In this document: positions 7,215-15,762 of the stretch, in pieces
How positions within the stretch are numbered: the first letter of the stretch is position 1
How the letters are laid out: every line of letters begins with the position of its first letter
Source: an uncultured Muribaculaceae bacterium
GTDB lineage: Bacteria; Bacteroidota; Bacteroidia; Bacteroidales; Muribaculaceae
NCBI GenBank assembly: GCA_910578805.1
Contig: CAJTRS010000025.1
Location: 1-29,954 of the forward strand
Direction of reading: 5' to 3'
Length of the DNA: 29,954 bases
Notes under the pieces: model-generated
Database searches by the model: none
What the model saw: the letters and a program-made list of their open reading frames with translations, nothing else
What the model was told of the DNA's origin: nothing
Made by a program: the position numbers and the translations under genes

Positions 7215-8981
7215 ATGACTGCGATAAAGACATTGGTCGCTATGACTGTAATGTGTGCCGCCGGTGTTCCGGCTTATGCGTTCAGCGCTCCGGAATATGT
7301 GGAACCTGCCGATACGGCCACTGTGGATACATCGGGTTGGGACACTGCCCCGCGGGGCACCGTAGTGGGCTGGGTGCCTAAAAACGAACATTACCGTCAG
7401 CGTGTCTATGTGGCCGGGGTCGGTTGCAAGGACACCACCGTCAATGCATGGCGCGGAGAGCGTATCGGTCTTGAGGCTTTGATAGAAAGTACCGACGGGT
7501 GCGGTCCTCTGAAGCTGTCTATGTCGGAGCTCCGTGGCCGTGACGGCCGCGAGGTGGCCGCGCCCGGTAGTGGGGCGGCGTTTATGCGCTATGTCACCAC
7601 TACATCATGGAATGCTTGCGGATATCCTTCCGACACTCTGCCGACATACACTGTTCCCGACATGATCGACTTGCCGCAATCACGGGTGGAGGTGGCTCCG
7701 CGCACCGTGCGGCCGCTGTGGTGCTCCGTCGAGGTGCCCCGCGATGTCGCCCCGGGCATATACGATGTGGAGTTGACGGTAGCCGATGCCGTTTCGGATA
7801 AGACTGTAGCCACATTGACGGCGCATATCAATGTCAATGAGCGGCGGTTGCCCCAAGGTCATGATTATGAATTTTATCTCGATCTGTGGCAGCAGCCCTA
7901 TTCCGTGTCGCGTTACTACGACGTGGAGCCGTGGAGCGAAGAGCACTTCAAGAAACTGCGCCCTTATGCCGAGATGCTCGCCCGCGCCGGACAGAAAACG
8001 GTGACCGCAGTGCTTTTTTATGAGCCTTGGGGTGAGCAGAGCCACGATAAGTTTGAGCCTATGGTGGCCACCGCACTTACTTCTGACGGAAAATGGTCGT
8101 ATGACTATTCGGTGTTTGACCGATGGGTGGAGTTCATGGCTCAGTATGGCGTCGATGCCAATATATCCTGCTTCACCATGATTCCCTGGGAGATGAAATT
8201 CCGTTATTTCGATGAGGCCAAGGGCCGCTATGAATTTCTTGAGGCAAAGTCGGATTCTCCCGAATACAAGGCATTGTGGACCGATTTCCTTCAGGCTTTT
8301 GCCGCTCATCTGAAAGATAAAGGCTGGTATGAAAAGACTTTGATTGTAATGGACGAACGCGGTCTGGCCGATATGCTCAACGCCTATCGCGTGGCTCAGG
8401 AAGCTGTGCCCGGCATAGCCATGTCGCTTGCCGGCAGCTATCACCCTGAACTTGTCGATGACCTTGAGAGCTATACCCTGATAAAAGGCGATTTCTTCCC
8501 CGCCCGGGTGATGAAGGCGCGCCGCGACAAAGGGTACCGGACACTTATGTACACTTGCTGCGCTACTCCGGCTCCGAGCCAGTTCAGCAACAGCGCTCCG
8601 GCCGACGGCGCCTATTTGCCGGTTTACAGCACAGCCACCGGCCATGACGGCTACCTTCATTGGTCGTTCATGAACTGGACCGACAATCCTCTGGCCGATT
8701 CCCGTTTCCGCATGTTTGCCCCCGGCGATACATTCTTTGTGTATCCCGACGGACGTTCTTCCATACGTTACGAGCGTATGCTCGAAGGTATTCAGATGAG
8801 TGAGAAACTCCGCTTGCTTCGTCAGGAATTTGTTCAGGCCGGCGATGTCGATAGGTTGCAGCGGCTGGAGGAGGCCCTGTTGCCTGTGCGCACGGGAGCC
8901 ATGAATTCCTGGACCCCCACATGGCAGGTGGTCGATGACCTACAGCGCGATATCGATCTGCTTGGCGGAGGTGTCCGCTGA
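7215..8981 (+). CDS. GH123-type beta-N-acetylgalactosaminidase, secreted
   Basis: A 588-residue protein with a signal peptide (MTAIKTLVAMTVMCAAGVPAYA, likely cut at AYA|F). An N-terminal beta-sandwich (about 40-210) precedes a TIM-barrel-like domain (about 215-560). The motif LIVMDERG puts Asp380-Glu381 where GH123 enzymes have the adjacent Asp/Glu pair (D361/E362 in the Bacteroides vulgatus enzyme) that acts through the substrate N-acetyl group. GH123 removes terminal beta-linked GalNAc, for instance from glycosphingolipid glycans. The protein has neither a lipobox nor a T9SS tail, so it is probably periplasmic. It lies 1.65 kb upstream of the susC gene but is separated from it by rlmN. Its 3' end overlaps rlmN by 42 nt, tail to tail. 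Confidence 0.82.
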   Translation: MTAIKTLVAMTVMCAAGVPAYAFSAPEYVEPADTATVDTSGWDTAPRGTVVGWVPKNEHYRQRVYVAGVGCKDTTVNAWRGERIGLEALIESTDGCGPLKLSMSELRGRDGREVAAPGSGAAFMRYVTTTSWNACGYPSDTLPTYTVPDMIDLPQSRVEVAPRTVRPLWCSVEVPRDVAPGIYDVELTVADAVSDKTVATLTAHINVNERRLPQGHDYEFYLDLWQQPYSVSRYYDVEPWSEEHFKKLRPYAEMLARAGQKTVTAVLFYEPWGEQSHDKFEPMVATALTSDGKWSYDYSVFDRWVEFMAQYGVDANISCFTMIPWEMKFRYFDEAKGRYEFLEAKSDSPEYKALWTDFLQAFAAHLKDKGWYEKTLIVMDERGLADMLNAYRVAQEAVPGIAMSLAGSYHPELVDDLESYTLIKGDFFPARVMKARRDKGYRTLMYTCCATPAPSQFSNSAPADGAYLPVYSTATGHDGYLHWSFMNWTDNPLADSRFRMFAPGDTFFVYPDGRSSIRYERMLEGIQMSEKLRLLRQEFVQAGDVDRLQRLEEALLPVRTGAMNSWTPTWQVVDDLQRDIDLLGGGVR

Positions 8982-9998
8982 TGTTGATTTGCCGGCGAGC
9001 ATTCCGCAGGCCGCCATTATGTCCTCTCCGCGCGATGCGCGTATGGTGGCGGTGATGCCTGATCGGTTGAGCCGGTCGCGGAATGCTGTCATTGTGCGGT
9101 TGTCGGCCGTGTGCAGTTCCACTCCCGGTATGCTGTGGAAGCGTATCAGGTTCACCCGGCATTCAAGCCCTTTCAGCAGGCGTGCGAGAGCGTCGGCATG
9201 ACGGCTGTCGTCGTTTACGCCGTGCCACATTATATATTCTATCGAAAGACGGCGCTGATGGTGCCAGTCATAGCGGCGTAGCAGGTCAAGCACCTTGGTC
9301 AGCGGATAGGCGCGCTCCACGGGCATGAGTCCGGCGCGTTCCTCGCTGAACGGTGAGTGCACGCTTATGGCTATGTGCACCGATGTCCCGTCGAGGAGTC
9401 TCTGAAGCTCGGCAATCTTGCCTATGCTCGACACTGTGATACGTTTCGGGCTCCATGCCAGTCCCCACGGTGCTGTCAGTATCTCTATGGCGCGCAACAC
9501 GGAATCGAGGTTGTCCATCGGTTCGCCCATGCCCATGAACACCACATTGGTCAGTTCGCGGCTCTCCTCCACACTCAGTATCTGATTGATTATGCCTGCC
9601 GGTGTGAGATTGCCGTGAAAACCCTGGCGACCGGTCATGCAGAACCGGCAGTTCATCTTGCACCCGGCCTGTGAACTTACACACAGGGTGGCGCGATCGC
9701 CATCGGGTATCATCACCGACTCTACGTCGCGGCCGCCTGCGCCTTCAAACAGATATTTGGCGGTGCCGTCGCTCGAAACCATACGCTCCAGAGGTGACAT
9801 GCGCCCCACGGTGTATTTGTCGGCCAGATTCATTCGGGCGGTTTTCGACAGGTCGGTCATTTCGTCGATGCTGTTTGCTCGTTTCTCATACAGCCATCTG
9901 GCCATCTGGCCGGCTGCGTAGCGCGGCATGCCGCATGCTGCTGCCACCTCCTGCAGCTGGGTCATGTTCATTCCTATAAGTGGGGCGGGGTGTGACAT
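8940..9998 (-). CDS. rlmN: 23S rRNA (adenine-2503-C2)/tRNA methyltransferase RlmN
   Basis: A 352-residue radical-SAM enzyme. The iron-sulfur cluster motif CxxxCxxC is C113, C117 and C120 (GCKMNCRFC). The two active-site cysteines are C106 (TLCVSSQ) and C331 (MAACGMLAG), matching E. coli C118 and C355 in context. It methylates C2 of A2503 in 23S rRNA and A37 in some tRNAs, affecting decoding accuracy. The MTGRQGFHGNLTPAGI and GMGEPMDN motifs are also family-typical. It starts at ATG 9998 and its stop lies inside the end of the GH123 gene. No clear minus-strand promoter is seen upstream (a weak TAACTTTA at 10067-10060). Confidence 0.96.
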   Translation of the reverse strand: MSHPAPLIGMNMTQLQEVAAACGMPRYAAGQMARWLYEKRANSIDEMTDLSKTARMNLADKYTVGRMSPLERMVSSDGTAKYLFEGAGGRDVESVMIPDGDRATLCVSSQAGCKMNCRFCMTGRQGFHGNLTPAGIINQILSVEESRELTNVVFMGMGEPMDNLDSVLRAIEILTAPWGLAWSPKRITVSSIGKIAELQRLLDGTSVHIAISVHSPFSEERAGLMPVERAYPLTKVLDLLRRYDWHHQRRLSIEYIMWHGVNDDSRHADALARLLKGLECRVNLIRFHSIPGVELHTADNRTMTAFRDRLNRSGITATIRASRGEDIMAACGMLAGKSTSADTSAKQIDIAL

Positions 9999-10153
9999 AT
10001 CTGTTATATTAATTAAGGTGTAGAGGCCCGGTTGGTTCCGGTGGCCGTAATTGCGGCTGTAAAGTTAGTGAAATTTGTACTACGGTAGGGCACACGTGAC
10101 CGAAATGTTAAATATGGCGTTTGCTTGTTTTATAATCTTTTTGCATTAATTCT

Positions 10154-10184
10154 ATTGATATAAAGAGGATTATGGGTAATTTTG
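10154..10184 (+). promoter_or_regulatory. Candidate promoter of an intergenic small RNA
   Basis: ATTG (10154-10157), 19 nt, then TAATTTTG (10177-10184): a perfect -7 box and a -33 box with one mismatch. No coding frame follows. The next strong element is a hairpin with a T run at 10263-10299, so the transcript would be about 110 nt. Confidence 0.45.
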
Positions 10185-10189
10185 TGCTG

Positions 10190-10299
10190 TGTTTACTGAA
10201 CATGTTATCGAGATGTCGAATTTTGTTAGACTGAATAATATACTTGAATTTTGGTTATGAGGGAGGTGCGCTTCTGTGAAGAAGTGCATCTCGTGTTTT
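10190..10299 (+). ncRNA. Putative small RNA upstream of susC
   Basis: This is a prediction from a plus-strand promoter-like sequence (10154-10184) and a terminator-like hairpin. The hairpin arms 10263-10275 and 10280-10292 pair over 13 bp, two of them G-U pairs, around a GUGA (GNRA-type) tetraloop, followed by GTGTTTTG. The G-U pairs and the T run both favour a plus-strand RNA. Small RNAs near susC genes are known to regulate polysaccharide utilization loci in Bacteroides. I do not recognise this one as a known family. Confidence 0.35.
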
Positions 10300-10355
10300 G
10301 TGGCGGTGCGGAGGGGGTGCCCGCAACATTTTATAACCAAAAATATCTGTCGGGA

Positions 10356-10410
10356 AACACATTGACCTTAATCCTCAGCTGACTCTTTGTTAATATCCCG
10401 TCAATGTGTT
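10356..10410. promoter_or_regulatory. 11-bp inverted repeat upstream of susC promoter (putative regulator site)
   Basis: AACACATTGAC (10356-10366) and GTCAATGTGTT (10400-10410) are exact reverse complements separated by 33 bp. The right arm ends about 30 bp before the expected -33 box of susC, the usual place for an activator of a sugar-uptake operon. The arms are 44 bp apart from start to start, about four helical turns, so both could be bound on one DNA face. Confidence 0.5.
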
Positions 10411-10462
10411 AAATATGAATTTTTTTTCGAAAAAACATTATGTTTTATAAAACAAAAAATCT

Positions 10463-10470
10463 TATCTTTG
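10463..10470 (+). promoter_or_regulatory. -7 box of the susC operon promoter
   Basis: TATCTTTG is a perfect TAnnTTTG. The -33 region (around 10438-10443) reads TTATGT and is a poor match, consistent with a promoter that needs activation. Transcription from about 10477 would give a long leader of about 158 nt before the ATG at 10635. Confidence 0.65.
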
Positions 10471-10519
10471 TGGCAATTTAGTGTCGTGTGTTCGTACGTT
10501 CCGTCCTTTGTGTCGGAAA

Positions 10520-10540
10520 ATCGGACCGGTCTGATCCGAT
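10520..10540 (+). promoter_or_regulatory. Hairpin in the susC leader
   Basis: ATCGGA (10520-10525) pairs with TCCGAT (10535-10540) and the interior contains the palindrome GACCGGTC (10524-10531). It lies in the predicted untranslated leader about 95 nt before the start codon. It could be an RNA structure or a DNA-binding site; function is unknown. Confidence 0.3.
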
Positions 10541-10634
10541 CTGTGTATGACGGGCCGAAGAGTCGGCATCAGGCATATAACCATATGACTATGTAAAGAA
10601 TACAAGAGAAAAAACTATAGTAATTATTTACCTT

Positions 10635-13600
10635 ATGCTAAAACCAATCAAATCAGTAAGCAAACTTCTATTGGTCGCTTCCTTGATGGGCGTTATGGTC
10701 TGGCCTGACGCTGCTCAAGCTGCGCCCGTGGCGGCAGCGGCTCCTCAGGCCAGCGGTGCAGCCTCTGGTGTGATCAGGGACGAATTTGACGACCCGATGA
10801 TCGGCGCGACCGTACGTGTGGCTAACAATCCGGCACAAGGATCTTCTACCAACATTGACGGTGAGTTCCATATTGCCAATGTAAAGCCTGGCACCAAGTT
10901 ACAAATCACATCTGTGGGTTACAAACCCATCGAAGTGGTGTGGAACGGTACTCCCATTGACCTGTCCATGCAGCTCGACACCAAGACACTCGATGAAGTG
11001 GTGGTGACCGCCATGGGTATTCAGCGCGAGGAAAAGACTCTTACCTATGCCGTGCAGACCATCAAGAGCGATGAGGTTACCCGTATCAAGGAGACCAACT
11101 TCGTCAATGCGCTTCAGGGTAAGAGCGCCGGTCTGACCATTACCCCCAACAACTCCGGTGCCGGCGGTGGCGCTTCGCGTATCGTGCTCCGTGGTTCCAC
11201 TTCTATTCTCGGTAGCAACCAGCCGCTCATCGTACTTGACGGTGTGCCCTTGCAGAGCGGTCCCCAGAACCAGCTTACCGACAACCTCGATATGGGTGGC
11301 GCAAAGAGTGGTGATGACCTTCTTTCAACCATCAACCCCGAGGATATCGAGAACATGACAATTCTTAAAGGCCCCAATGCCGCCGCGCTTTACGGTAGCG
11401 CCGCAAACAACGGTGTGATCGTTATCACCACCAAGTCCGGTGCGAGCGGTACTGTGAAGGTCAACATCTCAAGCTCTACTTCGATTGACCGCATTGCCAT
11501 GTATCCCAAGCAGCAGCAGCTCTTCGGTATCACCAACACCGGCGGTTACGGACACAACGCATGGGCTGCGTGGGGTCCGATGGTGGGTACTCGCGATGCC
11601 AATGACGTGGCTGCCAATCCATGGCTTATGAACTCCGCCCGTGAGTCTATCGAAGACTTCTTCCAGACCGGAGTTACGCTCAACAACGGTATCACTCTTT
11701 CCGGAGGTACCGATCTGTCGCGTACATATTTCTCTTACAACAACACTTACCAGACCGGTATTGTTCCCGGCAACAAGTTTGTCCGCAACAACGTGATGTT
11801 GAAAGAGTCGTTCTCGCTTTTCAACAAGAAAGTCAACGTTTCCGCATCTTTGAACTGGATACATCAGAAGACCGATAATGCACCCGTGGCAGGTAAGGCT
11901 CTTTCTCCGCTGTTTGCACTGTATCGTACTCCGGCCGATGTGGATATGCGCTACTTCAAAAACAACTACCGTCACACCGGTGTGGCCGGTGAGGATCTCG
12001 TGAGCGATCCCACCCGCGGTAACCCCAAACTGGCAGGTCAGCCCATACAGACCTGGAACTGGTTTGTCGATTACCTCAACAACCCCTGGTGGGTGACCAA
12101 CATGGTCAACGACGAGGCCACACGTGACCGTATCCTTGGTAACCTTACCCTCGACTGGACCATCTGGAAAAACCTCAAGTACCAGACTCGTTTCAGTGTG
12201 GATATGGTGTTCAACAACGGTCTCAATGAAGAGTATGCCACCATGTTCCGCGCAGGTTTTGACTACATGGGCGGTAAATACTACTCAAGCAACGGCCGCA
12301 CAAGCGACATCTACAATGACCACATGCTTACATGGAACGACCGTTTCAATGACAAGTTTGATGTGAATGTGGCTCTCGGTGGTAGCTTCACCCGTCACTA
12401 CAGCCGTAGCACCTCTATCACTACAGCGATAGATACATCTGGTGTGCCCAACGCATTCGTGCCCCAGAACTCCAAGCACTATCGTCCCACCAACCCCAAC
12501 GGTTCGGCCACGGGCGCAAGCGATTCCTGGGACTACACCGACTGGAGCTCCGCTCTCTTCGGTACCGTGTCGGTAGGTTTGTTTGACAAGGTTTACATCG
12601 ACGGTAGCTACCGCCGTGACTGGTGTCAGTCATTCCAGCAGTTTACCGCCAGCGGTGACTATAAATCGTTCGGTTACTACTCGGTGGGTGCCAACGTGCT
12701 TCTTGACAAGTTTATCCCCCGTCAGGACTGGCTCGACCAGTTGAAGTGGCGTGGAAGCTGGTCGGTAGTAGGTAATGCAGTGCCCAACCAACTCTTTGCC
12801 CGTCAGAGCATCAACTTCCAGACAGGTGCCATCTCGACTCGTCCGCCTACATTCGATGATCCCAAGCCCGAGACCACTTCGGCTTTCGAAACAGGTATCG
12901 ATGCCTGGATGTTCAACAACAAGTTCAATATCGACCTTACTTTCTACAACTCCACACTCCGTAATCAGTTCCTGTATGTGAGCACAGGTACGGGCGAGGC
13001 CAAGCCTGTCAATACAGGTAAGATCCGCAACACCGGTATAGAGATATCAGCCGGTTACCGCTGGGCCATAAACAAGGACTGGACATGGCAGTCGAACGTG
13101 AACTTCGCTTACAACGACAACAAGATACTCGAAACCTACAAGCAGGAAAACGGTCTGCCCTATATCTATGAGACAGGTCCCAAGGCTTTCCATATCAAGT
13201 ATCTCGAAGGCGGTAAGTTCGGTGATATATATGTCAACTCTTTCCGTCGCGACGACAACGGCAATATAAGCGTAAACTACCAGACTGACGAAAACGGCAA
13301 CATCGACTACAAGAACGCCGTACCTCAGATGGCATCTGGTCTCTATGAGACTTATGTGGGCAATACCACTTCGCCCTATTCACTCGGTTGGAACAACACC
13401 ATCACCTGGAAGAACTTTACTCTCTACTTCCTTATTGACGGACGTATCGGTGGCAAGGTGATGTCGCTTACCGAACCTGACCTTGACCGTTACGGTATAT
13501 CCACCCGTTCCGGCGATGCCCGTATGGCCGCTTACAACAACCCCGATCTGCAGTACTACACTCCCACCGGCGAGATGGTGCCCCTTATGTACCTCCCCGA

Positions 13601-13913
13601 CGGATCAGGCCGCAAGATTTCCGTTCAGCGCTACTACGAGACTATCGGTCAGAATCCTATGGAAGAGCATGTATATGATGCCACCAACTTCCGCATGCGT
13701 GACATCTCGCTCTCTTACGATCTGCCCAACCTCTTTGGTACTTCCAAGGGCATGACCGCCCAGTTCTCTGTCAAGAACGCATTCTTCCTCTACAAGGACT
13801 CCCCCGTGGATCCCGATATCTCCGTATCGGCTGCCAACGGTTACTCGGGCATCGACTCCTACGCACTGCCCACCCTGCGTTCTTACTGCATAACTCTCAA
13901 GTTTAACTTCTAA
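10635..13913 (+). CDS. SusC/RagA-family TonB-dependent outer-membrane transporter
   Basis: A 1,092-residue TonB-dependent transporter that imports glycan fragments together with its SusD partner. In order: a signal peptide (cut near AQA, residue 29); a carboxypeptidase-regulatory-like beta-sandwich (about 43-113, GVIRDEFDDPMIGATV ... SVGYKP); a TonB box LDEVVVTAMG at 119-128; a plug domain (about 130-275, with NALQGKSAGL and GSTSILGSNQPLIVLDGVP); and a beta-barrel to the C-terminal aromatic YCITLKFNF. This length and layout are standard for SusC. Two stop codons in a row (TAATAA) end it and susD follows after 18 nt. The gene is rich in C-ending codons such as AAC, TTC and TAC, suggesting high expression. 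The ligand cannot be read from sequence; the neighbouring GH85 enzymes point to N-glycans. Confidence 0.96.
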   Translation: MLKPIKSVSKLLLVASLMGVMVWPDAAQAAPVAAAAPQASGAASGVIRDEFDDPMIGATVRVANNPAQGSSTNIDGEFHIANVKPGTKLQITSVGYKPIEVVWNGTPIDLSMQLDTKTLDEVVVTAMGIQREEKTLTYAVQTIKSDEVTRIKETNFVNALQGKSAGLTITPNNSGAGGGASRIVLRGSTSILGSNQPLIVLDGVPLQSGPQNQLTDNLDMGGAKSGDDLLSTINPEDIENMTILKGPNAAALYGSAANNGVIVITTKSGASGTVKVNISSSTSIDRIAMYPKQQQLFGITNTGGYGHNAWAAWGPMVGTRDANDVAANPWLMNSARESIEDFFQTGVTLNNGITLSGGTDLSRTYFSYNNTYQTGIVPGNKFVRNNVMLKESFSLFNKKVNVSASLNWIHQKTDNAPVAGKALSPLFALYRTPADVDMRYFKNNYRHTGVAGEDLVSDPTRGNPKLAGQPIQTWNWFVDYLNNPWWVTNMVNDEATRDRILGNLTLDWTIWKNLKYQTRFSVDMVFNNGLNEEYATMFRAGFDYMGGKYYSSNGRTSDIYNDHMLTWNDRFNDKFDVNVALGGSFTRHYSRSTSITTAIDTSGVPNAFVPQNSKHYRPTNPNGSATGASDSWDYTDWSSALFGTVSVGLFDKVYIDGSYRRDWCQSFQQFTASGDYKSFGYYSVGANVLLDKFIPRQDWLDQLKWRGSWSVVGNAVPNQLFARQSINFQTGAISTRPPTFDDPKPETTSAFETGIDAWMFNNKFNIDLTFYNSTLRNQFLYVSTGTGEAKPVNTGKIRNTGIEISAGYRWAINKDWTWQSNVNFAYNDNKILETYKQENGLPYIYETGPKAFHIKYLEGGKFGDIYVNSFRRDDNGNISVNYQTDENGNIDYKNAVPQMASGLYETYVGNTTSPYSLGWNNTITWKNFTLYFLIDGRIGGKVMSLTEPDLDRYGISTRSGDARMAAYNNPDLQYYTPTGEMVPLMYLPDGSGRKISVQRYYETIGQNPMEEHVYDATNFRMRDISLSYDLPNLFGTSKGMTAQFSVKNAFFLYKDSPVDPDISVSAANGYSGIDSYALPTLRSYCITLKFNF

Positions 13914-13931
13914 TAAGCCGAATCTATCACA

Positions 13932-15740
13932 ATGAAAAAAGTTATTATATCCACTTGTCTTGCGGCCATGTGCGGCGGAGCTTTGCTTTCGCTCTCATCG
14001 TGTGCCGATGAGCTCAAGCCATACCCTTGGATTGTCGATGACCCCAATGCCGGGACATCGGAGAACCTTGGCGCAGACGATATGGACGTGCTCGAACGCC
14101 AGATGCGTACCGGTATCCCCTATATCCTCAACTACTCCCACGAACCCGATGGCTCATGGGCGCCCCACAACTATCAGTACAACCGTGCCAACTCCATCGA
14201 CAACTACGCCGGTTACTGGACCACTACCAAGGCCAACTTCGCTTTCGGTCCGGCTATGGCAACTCTCTATACCGATGACAACGGTTATCTCGGCGGTCCT
14301 AACGATTCCGGTACTTTCATGTACTGCAAGGACGCATTGTTCTCTTGGAATACTGCCAAGTACAAAGTAATCGACAAGGAGACAGGCGAAGAAAAGGAAG
14401 TGCTTCAGCCCCGTCCCGAATGGCGTGCCATAGCCCTCATTTGCGAGGCTTATGCCGCTCATGAGATTGTGGACTTCTATGGCGTGTGTCCTTTCAACGA
14501 CTGGCGCACCCAGAACCGTAACATACCTCAGAAATACGAAAGCGGTCCCGATGTTTACAAGCAGATATTTGCTGACCTCGATGAAGCTGTCGCAATCCTG
14601 AAGAAGGCACAGCCCGGTCCCGGCGACCTGATGCGTGTGGAGGGTTCCGATGTCAACAAGACCATGACCAACTGGAACTGGCGCTATTGGGTGAAGTTTG
14701 CCAACTCCATCAAGCTCCGTATGGCCATGAACATGGTTGACTATAAGGACGCCGATCCCGTTTATGGTCCCGACAGCAAGCCTTTCGATTCGAAGACGAT
14801 AGCCGAAGAGGCTGTGGCCGATGAAATAGGCGTGCTCATGCCTACCGATGACCGCGACATTGCTTATGAGTCTAACGGCACCTGGTCTTGCGTATATTTC
14901 TTCATGGGCAACTCCTGGAACGATATCCGCCTGAATGCCTCGTTGGAAAACATACTCAAGCACTTCAACAGCCCTCTGCTCGCCGAATGGTTTGATGAAA
15001 ACTCTTACCAGATCAAGAATAGTGCGGGTGTGGTTGCTCCCAATGGCATCTACGGCATACGTTCCGGTATTATGATGGAGGACGTTGGTCAGCCGTCAGC
15101 CGGTGGTTACGGCCCGTTTGCCCAGCTCAGCGAGCGCCACAAATACATGAAGCAGCCTTTCTTCAAACGCACTGAAGCCACATTCCTCCGCGCCGAGGGT
15201 GCTCTCCGCGGCTGGAACATGGGTGGAACCCCGGCCGAACTCTACGAGGCCGGTATCCGTCTGTCGCTCTCCGAGTGGGACATCGATGCTGCTGATATCG
15301 ACAAATACCTCGCACAGGAGGATTGCGATGTGGTTGACTACCGTGACTACTATAACCGTAACAACGACATTGCAGGTCGTGTGTCGATCGGCGTGAAGTG
15401 GAATGATGCAGACACCAAGGAGCTTATGCTTGAAAAGATCATCACTCAGAAGTGGATAGCCAACTTCCCCATGGGTGCCGAAGCGTGGACCACATATCGC
15501 CGCACCGGTTATCCCCGTCTGTTCCCCGTGAAGATCAACAATATGAAGAATGTGGATACCGAGATGCAGATACGTCGTATGTCTTATACCCGCACCCCCA
15601 ACAACGGTGCTGAGATCGACCAGATCACAGAGCTTCTCGGCGGCACTCAGGATTGTGGTACCCGCGTGTTCTGGGACATCAATTCGGCTACCTGGGCCAA
15701 GGACGAAAACGGTCAGGTTATCCCCAACAACAACCTCTAA
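13932..15740 (+). CDS. SusD/RagB-family glycan-binding surface lipoprotein
   Basis: A 602-residue SusD-like protein that sits as a lid on SusC and binds the incoming glycan. The signal peptide ends in LSLSSC with the acylated Cys at residue 24, followed by ADE, acidic residues like the surface-export signal of Bacteroidetes lipoproteins. Helical TPR-like segments typical of the family are seen, among them EWRAIALICEAYAAHEIVDFYG (about 159-180, quoted in part) and the conserved C-terminal EATFLRAEGALRGW. The length is slightly above the common 500-580. It is 18 nt after susC and 22 nt before the Ig-like lipoprotein gene, so all three are one transcript. Confidence 0.93.
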   Translation: MKKVIISTCLAAMCGGALLSLSSCADELKPYPWIVDDPNAGTSENLGADDMDVLERQMRTGIPYILNYSHEPDGSWAPHNYQYNRANSIDNYAGYWTTTKANFAFGPAMATLYTDDNGYLGGPNDSGTFMYCKDALFSWNTAKYKVIDKETGEEKEVLQPRPEWRAIALICEAYAAHEIVDFYGVCPFNDWRTQNRNIPQKYESGPDVYKQIFADLDEAVAILKKAQPGPGDLMRVEGSDVNKTMTNWNWRYWVKFANSIKLRMAMNMVDYKDADPVYGPDSKPFDSKTIAEEAVADEIGVLMPTDDRDIAYESNGTWSCVYFFMGNSWNDIRLNASLENILKHFNSPLLAEWFDENSYQIKNSAGVVAPNGIYGIRSGIMMEDVGQPSAGGYGPFAQLSERHKYMKQPFFKRTEATFLRAEGALRGWNMGGTPAELYEAGIRLSLSEWDIDAADIDKYLAQEDCDVVDYRDYYNRNNDIAGRVSIGVKWNDADTKELMLEKIITQKWIANFPMGAEAWTTYRRTGYPRLFPVKINNMKNVDTEMQIRRMSYTRTPNNGAEIDQITELLGGTQDCGTRVFWDINSATWAKDENGQVIPNNNL

Positions 15741-15762
15741 TCAAATATTACTTATCTGAGAC

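Larger units (their letters stand above)
9999..10634. other. 636-bp intergenic region upstream of the susC operon
   Basis: No protein-coding gene is supported. A 69-codon frame at 10387-10596 runs across the susC promoter and is judged spurious. The region holds a possible promoter and hairpin for a small RNA (10154-10299), a second weaker hairpin TGCGG/CCGCA (10307-10311, 10321-10325), a long inverted repeat (10356-10410), the susC promoter and a leader of about 158 nt. The 8-mer GAATTTTG occurs twice, 28 nt apart (10218, 10246). Confidence 0.6.

Noticed and set aside
7680..8660. A 326-codon minus-strand open frame opposite the GH123 gene
   Set aside because: It mirrors a strongly recognisable GH123 coding frame, has no family resemblance or promoter, and long antisense frames are common in codon-biased genes.
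10387..10596. A 69-codon plus-strand frame upstream of susC
   Set aside because: It spans the susC promoter box at 10463-10470 and the leader hairpin, with low-complexity Phe/Lys content and no recognisable protein.
14154..14963. A 269-codon minus-strand frame opposite susD
   Set aside because: It is a shadow of the susD frame, with no domain and no promoter.
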